Shown here: one piece after another, positions 54,662 through 63,563 of the stretch | Layout of the letters: every line of letters begins with the position of its first letter | Position numbering within the stretch: position 1 is the first letter of the stretch | Assembly: GCA_025617745.1 (NCBI GenBank) | Contig: CM046869.1 | Coordinates: 10,993,168-11,057,167 of the forward strand | Reading direction: 5' to 3' | Origin: Heliocidaris erythrogramma | Taxonomy: Eukaryota > Echinodermata > Echinoidea > Camarodonta > Echinometridae | Length of the DNA: 64,000 nt | Made by a program: the position numbers and the translations under genes | The notes under the pieces: generated by a model | What the model saw: only the letters and a program-made list of their open reading frames with translations | Told to the model about the DNA's origin: nothing | Databases searched by the model: none

Positions 54662-55736
54662 GACATTTGCTCCGGCGGCAATTGCTCCTGCGACAAATGC
54701 TCCTAAAAATACGACAATTGCTCCGCGACAATTGCTCCGCGATAATTGCTCCTGCGACAATTGCTCCGTCGACATTTGCTCCTGCGATAATTGCTCCGGC
54801 GACATTTGCTCCTGCGACAATTGCTCCGACGACATTTGCTCCTGCGACAATTGCTCCGTCGACATTTGCTCCTGCGACAATTGCTCCGATCGAGCGACAA
54901 TTGCTCCGCGACAACTGCTCCGTCGATAAAAAAGGTTTATTTGCAAATCCCGAAACACCAACAACAGCTATTGTTCTGAATTCGTTGTGTTCGCTTTTGA
55001 TGAGGATTTTATATAAGGTTGTCGTTGGAGCAATTGCCACATACATAAGCATTAACGACGGCCGACGGAACAGATGTCGGCGGACAAGTTGTCGCATGAG
55101 CAATTGTTGCGGAGCAATGATATTGTCACATATTCATTTTATTTGACGGAGCTAATGTCGCGAAGGAATTGTCGCTCGAATGAAACAAATGTCGGCGGAT
55201 CGAGTGCTTTCTGCCGGAGCTAATGTCGCCGGAGCAAATGTCCACGGAGCAATTGTCGAGGAGCAAATATTTATTTCTATTTACTGAGTTTATTGTCGTG
55301 GAGCAATTGTCGCATATTCATTTTTATCGGCGGAGCAATTGTCGCATATATTTATTATTATCGACGGAGCAATTGTCGCGGAGTAGGTAATTGTCGCTCG
55401 ATCGGAGCAAATGTCGCGGAGCAAATGTCGCGGAGCAATTGTCGCAGGGGCAATTGTCGCATATTTGCATTTCTATCGACGGAGCAGTAGTCGCGGAGCA
55501 AATGTCGACGGAGCAATTTTCGCAGGAGCAAATGTCGACGGAGCAATTGTCGCAGGAGCAAATGTCGACGGGGCAATTGTCGCAGGAGCAAATGTCGTCG
55601 GAGCAATTATCGCAGGAGCAAATGTCGACGGAGCAATTGTCGCAGGAGCAAATGTCGACGGAGCAATTGTCGCGGAGCATTTGTCGTATTTTTAGGAGCA
55701 TTTGTCGCAGGAGCAATTGCCGCCGGAGCAAATGTC
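54662..55736. mobile_element. Foldback element with arms of 15-bp tandem repeats (TU-like)
   Basis: The left arm (54662 to about 54925) is a tandem array of 15-mers of the type GACAATTGCTCCTGC/GACATTTGCTCCGTC. The right arm (about 55035-55736) carries the same array in the opposite orientation (GGAGCAATTGTCGCA) and is longer. The outermost ~55 bp of the two ends match exactly, including the off-register TCCTAAAAATACGACA. The centre holds a short unique stretch (about 54930-55030). The sea urchin TU elements have inverted arms of 15-bp repeats, which is the closest known parallel. All frames in it are repeat translations. Confidence 0.88.
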
Positions 55737-57496
55737 ATACATTCGTTTACTTTTGTGAAGCAAATGATGATTTTGAAGTGCTTTTTTCCCCCATGGGCTT
55801 CATTTTTACAGCATATTACATACACTGATTTCTAAGGGGGGAAAATAAGATAAATATTTCAAATACTTCCTTTCAAATTCAGCTCTTAAAATTCTCACTC
55901 CTACATTAAATGGCAACTTGGAAGAACTTCTCATATTTCCAGCAAAATCCAAAGTCAAAATCATGGCCAAATCCGAAGAAATCCCTGCTGACTTATTTTG
56001 CGATTGCTTGTTGTTTTCATTCCGCCGATGTTTTAGGCCAATAAAATTTTGTTCACAATGAAACTCGGTATCGCATGCACACATCGATCTCCACGATTGC
56101 CACATCAATCTCTACGATCGCACACACGGAAAATCATGACTTTTAAATTTTTGGGGAAGGAAGAACTTAATCAAGAAGTTCAAAAGTTTAGAAGTTTAGA
56201 AGTTTATTACGACTCAACGACCCACATGGGGTAATGGGAGAATAATACTAAGTGTACAAAATTAAAATAAAATTTTTTTACAAACAAATAAAATATTTTT
56301 GCATGCATATATATCGTAGTGGTAAATATGACCACTATTCGTGGTGTGGTGCAGTCCATCCTGCGCCCGGTCCAAAGGAATTTGAGAAATTTGAGAAATT
56401 TGAGTAAATAGCTACAAATGACACGGAATAGTAGTGGTTTCACTCAGGACGCTGCCACTTTGTGGCAGCCACTTCTGAGTGAAACCTGAGTGAAACCACT
56501 ACCACTACCGGGGCTAGAAAAGGGCCTGCTGATACCCGTAAAAGCTAGTCTGGAGTACAACTAGTACAAGGTTATCTTCAGATAAGCTTGTACTACATGT
56601 ATATAAGTGCACTTGGTCTTTACTAACTTGCCTGGATATGTTGGTGTCGGTCTTTGTAAATTACATGTAAATGCCGATTTTGAGTGAATGTTGGTGACTT
56701 TTGTGCAGTGGTGTTTGAAAGTGTTGAGTGTAACTGTAACTTACAGTGTAAGACTGCTGTACACACGGAAATATTACTATAGTATTAGTAATGACGCTAC
56801 GAGTGCAGTCCGACATAGGCAAGGGCCTAGCCTCACTCATAGGCCCTTGCATATGTGGGACTGTGTCCAACATTCACTGTTGGAGCAGTCACAAACAGAC
56901 AACAAAATTGCTCTAAGCAATATTTAATTTTCTTAAACTTGCTAGATTACCTGATTCAGGGACTTCTGCTTCCAAAACTGGAGTGCAAAGATATATTTTG
57001 AAGGGCTTTTATATTTTGAACGGCAGCGAGGACAGGTCCACGTTAAAATCACCTTTGTGTACACGCGCTGTGACCTTATCAACAAAGGCCTGTGACCTGA
57101 TCAGGGTCAGTTTGGTTGGTTGGTCGTCTAGTTTTTCCTCCAGACGTTTGGGGGGAAAGACTTTACATTGTTCAATTCTTCGACAGGATCGTATATATCT
57201 ATATAGCGCCATCTACTTTGAATTTTAGATCAGTATTAAATCTAAACGACTGAAGCTTAGGCAAGTGATAACAACTACAACGGCGCCGCCATTAGCCAAG
57301 CATCTTCTACAAGAACTCCGCCGATGGGAAAGCAAAGTGGTAAATTTTTAGTACTTTTTAAATTAAAATATTACTCCTATAAGAATGTTAAAGTTAAATA
57401 AGTTGACATACATACATATCACGCAATATAGATACAGCAAAAATAGGGAATTAACCTTGAAATTGCAAGGGAGGTGATCTTGTAAAGTACACAGAC
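55737..57496. other. Non-coding DNA left of the DIRS element
   Basis: A frame at 57212-57009 (minus) ends with a protein-like stretch (KRLEEKLDDQPTKLTLIRSQ, HKGDFNVDLSSLPF). I cannot identify it, and no convincing splice sites bound it. GGTTATCTTCAGATAAGCTT near 56571 repeats a palindromic phrase seen near 50930. Otherwise nothing. Confidence 0.35.
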
Positions 57497-57541
57497 AAAT
57501 TTGTAAAATCAGCACTGATTTTCTTATTTACTATATAAATC

Positions 57542-57691
57542 TATATACCTACCTATTATGCCTGTAGTCTTGACTACGGGACCCCTTCGAGAATTATCAC
57601 ACATGAGTCACAATATTGTGCGCACCCCCCGTAATCCTATTGTCCCCTTCGCCACTCACGCGCGTCAATACGCTACGGCCATCTTCCTCTT
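57542..57691. repeat. DIRS left inverted terminal repeat
   Basis: 150 bp from TATATACCTACCTATTATGC to ACGGCCATCTTCCTCTT, reverse complement of 63396-63545 with essentially no differences. About 45 bp outside it (57497-57541) is specific to this end and is copied in the internal complementary region. Confidence 0.93.
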
Positions 57692-57751
57692 TTGCGAGCA
57701 ACCCCAAGAAGAAACATGTTGCTTGCAAGGTGCGGGGAAGGAGGGAGGGTC

Positions 57752-57846
57752 ATAGGTAGGTATATAGATTTATATAGTAAATAAGAAAATCAGTGCTGAT
57801 TTTACAAATTTACTGCAATAAATCATATATACCTACCTATTATGCC
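57752..57846. repeat. DIRS internal complementary region (circle-junction template)
   Basis: ATAGGTAGGTATATAGATTT through CAGTGCTGATTTTACAAAT is the complement of the left outer end; ATTTACTGCAATAAATCATA and TATACCTACCTATTATGCC are the complement of the right outer end. In the DIRS replication model this region templates completion of the ends and allows a closed circle, the substrate of the recombinase. Confidence 0.9.
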
Positions 57847-57913
57847 AGACCAGCACCAACTCAAAGACCGGGAGGCATGTTTCGAGCAGAAGGAAATAGG
57901 ATTACACCAAAGA

Positions 57914-58888
57914 CTACAAAGAAAACACAGCGGCCTTCAAGGTGGCTGACGCAAACAAAGCTTCACCTGCGGGAACATCCCTAAGGTAGCAAGAAATGAA
58001 GGAATTGGGCGAACGCCAATAAGCAGCCTTCAAAATATCAACAAGCGCCACACCTTGAAACAGAGCCCAAGAAGTGCTGACACTACAAGTATCATGAGCA
58101 CGAGGCTTACTGTCGGATAAAAGAGCCTCTGTGCCAGCGGCCCTAATAGCTTCAACGATCCATCTAGAGATGGAATCAAGAGAGGCAGGAGAAAAAGGCT
58201 CTCTAGTGATCAGGAACAACTGATCATCCTTACGATAAGACTTAGTCTTATCAATATACCATTTGAGAGCCCTAACAGGACACCAAACTTTGTCCTCACG
58301 CACCGAAGAAAGGTTAGAAAGCGGACAAAGAAAAATTTCAGCAGGACCGGAGGCAGCTGTCTGATTCTTGGCAACGAAAGAAGCCCTAGGAATCAATCTA
58401 ACGCCTTTTCTCTCCCAGCGAACATGACCAGGAGTAAGACAGAGAGCATGAAGAGTACTGCGCCTCTGCCCAGAGGCAATAGCTACCAAAAAAAGCGTCT
58501 TAACCGTAAGATGATGAAGCGAAGCTTCACCCAACGGTTCGAAAGGAGGTTTCGCCAAGGCCTCCAGGACCTTAGGCAGACTCCAAGACGGCACTAACTT
58601 AGAAAGAGAAGGTCTTTTCAGAAAGAACGAACGAATCAAACCACTTAGAAGCGGGGAATTGGAAATCCCCGAACCATCTGAGAAACCCGAATGAATGGCC
58701 CCGATCGCCGAACGGTAGCCTCGGATAGTAGAGATAGATCTCCCTTTGTCAAATAACGAGATTAAGAAATCCGCAATTGAACCAATAGGAGCCTCAGAAG
58801 GGGTTTGATTTCTCTCTTTGCACCAAAGGAAAAAGACCGAAAGACGGGAATTGTAAATCTCCCTAATAGAAACCCTACGACTGGACAT
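57914..58888 (-). CDS. DIRS tyrosine recombinase, catalytic Arg replaced by Cys
   Basis: ATG at 58888-58886 overlaps the stop of the RT ORF (TAATG). The 324-aa product has an N-terminal SAM-like core-binding region (about 1-110; FLISLFDKGRSISTIRGYRS) and a catalytic domain. The first catalytic Arg is R142 (SGQRRSTL). The box that should be H-x-x-R reads H265-D-T-C268 (codon TGT at 58087-58085). W291 takes the second-His position, and Y301 (FISCYLRD) is the nucleophile. The enzyme would integrate the circular DNA intermediate by site-specific-type strand exchange. CGT to TGT is a single CpG transition, and loss of this Arg should abolish catalysis. The frame stays open far upstream (to 60841), overlapping RT, but the start at the TAATG gives exactly the family-sized protein. 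Confidence 0.85.
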   Translation of the reverse strand: MSSRRVSIREIYNSRLSVFFLWCKERNQTPSEAPIGSIADFLISLFDKGRSISTIRGYRSAIGAIHSGFSDGSGISNSPLLSGLIRSFFLKRPSLSKLVPSWSLPKVLEALAKPPFEPLGEASLHHLTVKTLFLVAIASGQRRSTLHALCLTPGHVRWERKGVRLIPRASFVAKNQTAASGPAEIFLCPLSNLSSVREDKVWCPVRALKWYIDKTKSYRKDDQLFLITREPFSPASLDSISRWIVEAIRAAGTEALLSDSKPRAHDTCSVSTSWALFQGVALVDILKAAYWRSPNSFISCYLRDVPAGEALFASATLKAAVFSL

Positions 58889-60841
58889 TAAAAAGTCTGC
58901 GGCTCTATCAGAGAGACCCGACTGTCTTGCAGATTCCCTGACAGGGGCCAAGCAGTCAAATGAAGAGACTCCGGACTGTGGTGAAGAATCCCCGATAGGG
59001 GCTGTAACACCAGATCCGCTCTTAACGGGAGAACAAACGGTTGAGCCCTTAGGAGGCTCATAAGTTCTGGAAACCAATTCCTCCTGGGCCAAAAGGGAGC
59101 TATTACGACCACCCGCGCCCGATCTTCCCTGATTTTCCGCAAGACACGCGGAATCAGATGGAAGGGAGGAAAGGCGAATCCCTGAAGGTTCTCCCAGCTG
59201 AGGGAGAAAGCATCGAGAGCCCATGCTCCCTGATCGCGAACACGGGAGCAATACTTCGGCAGCTGGTGATTTAGCACCGACGCAAATAGATCCACTTCCA
59301 GTGGACCTAGGCGACTGCGAATGCGGCAAAATACCTCCGGATGGAGCGTCCATTCCGATGGAAGATACCTGCCCCGAGACAGAAAATCCGCAATGAGGTT
59401 TTCCCGACCGGGGATGAAAGAGGCCACGGGTGTGATTGCCATGCGACGACACCACCTCCACAGCTGAGCTGCTAGGGCATTCAGGGCAACCGAACGAGTG
59501 CCTCCCTGCCGATTGATATATGCCGCCACAGTAACATTGTCCGTGAGAATCAGAACCGAACGACTGAGAAGTCGACTTCTGAAATGGAGCAAGGTCAACA
59601 GAACTGCCATAAACTCCAGGACATTGATATGAGGAAGAGTCCCAAGAAGAGACCAATCCCCCGCAACCGTGCTGCCGTTGCAGTGTCCTCCCCACCCCAA
59701 CCGAGAGGCGTCCGTCGAAATCGTCGAAATCGACGGGAGAGGGGCAGAGAAGGACCTGCCTCGCGCGAGAAACACCTCGCTCGTCCAACAAGAGAGAAGA
59801 GACTTGATCCTTACTGGTACTGGAATCCAGACCAAAAGAGAGTCTTTTCCCGGCTTGAAGAACCTGAGGGGATGTCTCTGAAAGGGTCTCATGAGGAGCC
59901 GGCAGTCCTCCAAAACATCGACTAGACTGGCTAGATAACCTAGAAACTGAAGCCACTGTCTGGCCGAGACTCTTCTGGCCAGCAAGAGCTTGCAAGCCGC
60001 AGAGACAATGGTGAGAATCCTGTCTCGACTGGGCCGAGCCAACTGATTCTTTATGTCTAACACCGCCCCCAGAAAAACTGGGCTGCGAGTGGGAACTAAC
60101 TCTGACTTTTCCCAATTTATTAGGAAACCTAAGTCTTGAGTAAGAGAGACGAGCAAACGAGTCTCGTCCAACAAACGATCGCGCGACTCCGCAAGGAGAA
60201 GCCAATCGTCCAGGTAACAAAACAACCGCAGGCCGCGACGCCTCAGAGAGGCCGCTAGCACCGCTACAACTTGAGTAAAAACCCGAGGGGCCGGGCGCAG
60301 CCCGAAGGGAAGAGCACGAAAACGATAAGTCTCCGAGAGGAAGGAGAACCCCAGAAGATCGCGAGATGCGCGATGAATGGGAATGTGAAAGTACGCGTCC
60401 TTGAGATCTATCGAGACCGCGTAGTCTTCCCTTTTGATCAACGGAAGAATGGAGGCAAGAGTCTCCATCCGAAAATGAACCGGAGGAATGAATTTGTTTA
60501 TTCTTTTCAGGTTCAGTATCAAACGAAGTTTTCCCGAGCGCTTGGGAATAACAAATATTGGAGAAAGGGAAAGAGACGGCCTGTCTCTTACCCTTTCTAT
60601 AGCCCTCTTTTCCAGAAGAGACTCGATCTCCTTTGAAGCATGAGATCGAGACAGGGCAGACATGGGAGGTGACCGAATTCTTATAGCCCCTCCGGGGAGC
60701 GAAGCGCAAAGATCTATGAAGAATCCGTCTCGCACGACGGAGAGAACAAACGCGTCCCCGGAGATGGCCTCCCAAGCGGGGAGAAACGCATGAAGTCGGC
60801 CACCTACCACATTCGGTCGAACAAGCGCTCGGGGAAAAACA
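58888..60841 (-). CDS. DIRS reverse transcriptase / RNase H / methyltransferase-like polyprotein
   Basis: Open from directly after the gag stop region to TAA at 58890-58888. The first non-ATG start candidate is GTG at 60810; numbering from it gives 640 residues. RT: motif A SIDLKDAY (D135), PFGLRPAP, and FCYLDDW (catalytic D201, D202). RNase H: STDAS (D367), NVLEF (E399), ILTDN (D424), IADFLSR (D475). A C-terminal region (about 505-590; VDLFAS, LDAFSLSW, FAFPPF, VVIAPFWP) matches the DAM-like methyltransferase domain of DIRS elements. The conserved N-terminal GGRLHAFLPAWEAI block comes before the first ATG (codon 50), so expression by fusion to gag is likely: the gag stop TTT TGA T allows a +1 slip into this frame. 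All catalytic residues are present and no internal stop is seen. Confidence 0.92.
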
Positions 60842-62557
60842 TCAAAACCCAGGCTTGGCCTTCTGCGAAGCTATCGCCTTACCACGAGTACCTCTCGAAA
60901 TGCCCCTGCCACGACTCCCTCTCCCACGAGAAGGAGCTGGCTGTGGCTCAGGAGGCGGGACCCTAGACACGCGACTGCGTTGACCCGAAACGGGACCAGC
61001 AGGTCTACGCTGAACAGGGGCCCGCGTTGGCTTAGAGCTAGTGTGAAACTGCTTAGTCATATCCGAGATCTGCTTACGCGCATCGATCTCTCTCTGAAAA
61101 ACCGTAGCGAATTTACCACCAAAAAGCGAAGGACCCCGAGACGGAACATCTTGGAGAAGTTGAGCAATGCCCGACTCTCTAACACCCAGTGCCGAGACAG
61201 CCGAGGTCCTGCGACGGAACGTAACCGAAGTAGCTGCGGTGGAAAGCTGCGACCACTGCAGACAAAAAAGAGTATGCAACAGGTCGTCAATAATCAGCTT
61301 GTCACCATCGGTAACATTCAACTCCTCCGCCCTGGACCTAAGGTCGGAGAGAAACCCTTGAAAAGCCGCCAAACGCATCCCCGACCTAACCTGGTTTTCA
61401 ATATTAGACCAGATCTTATCCTCCGCCTTGAACGCGGCGGAGGTAAGCGGATTAGTCGCCCGCAAACGACGACCGACCTCTAAAATCTCAGGAGACAGAG
61501 TCTTAGCCTTAAAAAAGCTGTCTTGGTCCTGAGAACAAAAGGCAAGGGCCTTACCCTTGACCGCATTAGGGCGCTTAATCAACAGCGCGGCCTCAATGCG
61601 GTCATACTCCAGCTTGAAAACCTCCTCAAGAGCGATACCCTCAGAGGAATCCTGCTGCTTAAATTTCCAACGCGAAGTCGAACCCTGCGCGCGGGTTGAC
61701 TGAAATTCAGGGAGATATTTGGACAACAAAGCAATCGCTTCCACCCCGCAGAGAGCGAGCGATTGAGACTCCGCCTGCCCAAGCGATTCGGGAACCGAAG
61801 CTTGAGAAGCCACATCCGAATCTGGTTCCACCCGAGTGGAATGAGACAAAGGAGCACTAACAAAGGCCTCCGCAGGCAGAGCCCCGCATGGTTCAACAAA
61901 AGTCTCCTCGCCCGGCGGAGCCCCAAGGGCCGCGGGAATAGGAGGCACATGCGAATCCGACTCAGACAAAGAGGAATCAATCACAAAAGGCTGATTAGAC
62001 TCAAAGCGAGATCCCTGAATAGGGACAGAAGTCAGGGTTGAAGTAGCCGGTACAAAGGACCAACCCTGATTCTGAGCAAAAGCCCGCATCATACTGAACA
62101 TGTCAGCTTGAGAGGAGCTAGCTGGGTTAGCCAGGCCAGACAGGCAAGAGGCCGGCAAAGCCTTGCCACTTTTTGCCTTCTTCTTGGCCTTTTTCTTGGC
62201 TGGCTCGACAAAAGTCGTAGCCGAAACCCTTTTCTTATAACGCTTAATCGGATTCGTTCGGATCCCCGAAGCCTCTTCGGAAACACAAACCGATCCCTCC
62301 GCGGAGGGACGTTCACTTCCCATAAAGGGATTGGAGCGCTCATGGCGTAAGCCTAGAGAATCGCCCAAATCACCCATATTGGCTAAGCAAGAAGATGCAG
62401 TAGCCATGGGTTGGGAGCTAAAAGCTCCCAGTGCGTGGGCAGACCGAGATGACTCGGTATGTGCCCGATGACTACTAAAGGCGTGTGAACCCGCTATTGG
62501 ACCGCTCGAAAGCAGCAATAGGGGAGCACTAGTAGTCACGCACTCAGGTGAAAACAC
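60842..62557 (-). CDS. DIRS gag-like ORF1
   Basis: 571 codons from GTG 62557 to TGA 60844-60842. Ser/Pro-rich N-terminus; a basic KKKAKKKAKSGKA cluster (nuclear-localisation-like) near residue 120; a central alpha-helical part (about 290-480; IALLSKYLPEFQ, LEYDRIEAALLIKRP) expected to form the capsid-like core; and an Arg/Gly-rich C-terminus (SRGRGSRGRGISRGTRGK) suited to nucleic-acid binding. No CCHC knuckle, as in other DIRS gags. There is no ATG at the start: an upstream mini-exon (62973-62845) ending at a consensus donor would join in phase 0 exactly at GTG 62557 (CAACAG acceptor). It shares its frame with the recombinase. Confidence 0.85.
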   Translation of the reverse strand: MFSPECVTTSAPLLLLSSGPIAGSHAFSSHRAHTESSRSAHALGAFSSQPMATASSCLANMGDLGDSLGLRHERSNPFMGSERPSAEGSVCVSEEASGIRTNPIKRYKKRVSATTFVEPAKKKAKKKAKSGKALPASCLSGLANPASSSQADMFSMMRAFAQNQGWSFVPATSTLTSVPIQGSRFESNQPFVIDSSLSESDSHVPPIPAALGAPPGEETFVEPCGALPAEAFVSAPLSHSTRVEPDSDVASQASVPESLGQAESQSLALCGVEAIALLSKYLPEFQSTRAQGSTSRWKFKQQDSSEGIALEEVFKLEYDRIEAALLIKRPNAVKGKALAFCSQDQDSFFKAKTLSPEILEVGRRLRATNPLTSAAFKAEDKIWSNIENQVRSGMRLAAFQGFLSDLRSRAEELNVTDGDKLIIDDLLHTLFCLQWSQLSTAATSVTFRRRTSAVSALGVRESGIAQLLQDVPSRGPSLFGGKFATVFQREIDARKQISDMTKQFHTSSKPTRAPVQRRPAGPVSGQRSRVSRVPPPEPQPAPSRGRGSRGRGISRGTRGKAIASQKAKPGF

Positions 62558-62844
62558 CTGTTGCTCCGAAGAGCGTCCATAATGTAGACAATGTAGACAG
62601 CCCAGGAAGTACTCGTTCCCCCATATGGCGTTTGCCGGGGGCTAGGGTTTGAGAACCCAGACCAACATGGACTAAGCCCGTGGGTTGCCCTGCAGTAGTG
62701 GGGCGCGTCTCCCCTAACGGATCAGAGCGAGTGAACGCTACCGTACGGGAAACAACAATCCAGATTCAGTTAACGCCACCCGTCCCGAAGCCGCAAGCTC
62801 CGAGACTGGCAAACTCTGCAAGGAAACACCACTAGGCAACTTAC

Positions 62845-62973
62845 CCTTAGCCCTCCTCCCTCCCCGTGTACCGCAGTACTCGGGGGAGTTCTGGAAGGCC
62901 GAGTCGTCTTGCTAGACGACTCTTCGGAAGAAGCAGGTCTCCTTGACCTAGCTGCTTCTTCTTCCGAATCCAT
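62845..62973 (-). CDS. Candidate 5' coding exon of the DIRS gag
   Basis: ATG at 62973-62971 begins MDSEEEAARSRRPASSEESS and continues Ser/Thr/Arg-rich for 43 codons to AAGG|GTAAGT (GT at 62844). Splicing to the CAG at 62560-62558 would remove 287 bp and fuse it in phase 0 to gag. The donor is perfect; the acceptor lacks a strong pyrimidine tract. Without splicing the frame runs into unrelated codons and ends near 62770. Confidence 0.45.
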
Positions 62974-63395
62974 ACCACTGCAATAAAACAGACAATAAAG
63001 TATACTTTTCAAATTAAGAAATACTTCAACTGAATGCAGTAAAATAAGGGTAAAATTATTTGGGAGATACGCACTAAAGAAATTTTCACAGCCTAAAAAC
63101 CGTAAGAATAAACGCCGAACCCGAAGGCTCGGTGACAAACGGAAACACCCACAAACACGGAAATATCTACGTGGGGCTGACCGTGAAAGAGAAAAATAAA
63201 TGCCAAGAAAGGGAATCAAAAAATCCCTTGCAATCGGCAAGAGTGACTACTAAAACACAAAGTACTATAATCTAAACGAATATAGGTACCTAAAAGTGCT
63301 TTAACTATGTGAAAAAGCGCACCAAAAAGATACTATACGACCTGATTTCAGGAGCGCTGTGACTATACGTCCTAACTCGTCGGGGGCGAGCAAGA
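62974..63395 (-). promoter_or_regulatory. DIRS 5' leader
   Basis: Lies between the 5' (right) ITR and the first candidate ATG. No ORF of interest. By analogy transcription starts in or near the ITR; no core promoter element is evident from sequence. Confidence 0.4.
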
Positions 63396-63545
63396 AAGAG
63401 GAAGATGGCCGTAGCGTATTGACGCGCGTGAGTGGCGAAGGGGACAATAGGATTACGGGGGGTGCGCACAATATTGTGACTCATGTGTGATAATTCTCGA
63501 AGGGGTCCCGTAGTCAAGACTACAGGCATAATAGGTAGGTATATA
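63396..63545. repeat. DIRS right inverted terminal repeat
   Basis: Reverse complement of 57542-57691. About 18 bp outside it (63546-63563) is specific to this end and is also present in the internal complementary region. A short frame starting MPVVLTTGPLRELS occurs in both ITRs because they are copies; it is not a gene. Confidence 0.93.
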
Positions 63546-63563
63546 TGATTTATTGCAGTAAAT

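Larger units (their letters stand above)
57497..63563 (-). mobile_element. Complete DIRS-type tyrosine-recombinase retrotransposon
   Basis: About 6.07 kb, coding on the minus strand, in the order right ITR (5') - leader - gag - RT/RNase H/methyltransferase - tyrosine recombinase - internal complementary region - left ITR (3'). The outer ends are fixed by the internal complementary region: it contains the complement of the left end up to AAAT at 57497-57500 joined to the complement of the right end from AAAT at 63560-63563, overlapping by those 4 bases, as expected of a circle junction. There are no LTRs, no DDE integrase and no target duplication, as in all DIRS elements. The coding region is GC-richer than its surroundings. 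Three long frames are open, but the recombinase lacks a catalytic Arg. Confidence 0.95.

Noticed and set aside
54660..55740. CRISPR-like appearance of short regular repeats
   Set aside because: Units are head-to-tail 15-mers without unique spacers, in inverted arms, in animal DNA.
54606..55828. Repeat proteins rich in Ala-Pro-Ala-Thr-Ile or Asp-Asn-Cys-Ser
   Set aside because: They are translations of the 15-bp foldback repeats in several frames on both strands.
57558..57755. Frame MPVVLTTGPLRELS as a gene (also at 63529-63305)
   Set aside because: It is present only because both DIRS inverted terminal repeats carry the same sequence.
58891..60775. Treating the full 953-codon frame as the recombinase protein
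   Set aside because: All recombinase motifs lie in the last 324 codons, and an ATG at the RT stop gives the family-sized protein; the upstream part overlaps RT and is Ser-rich.
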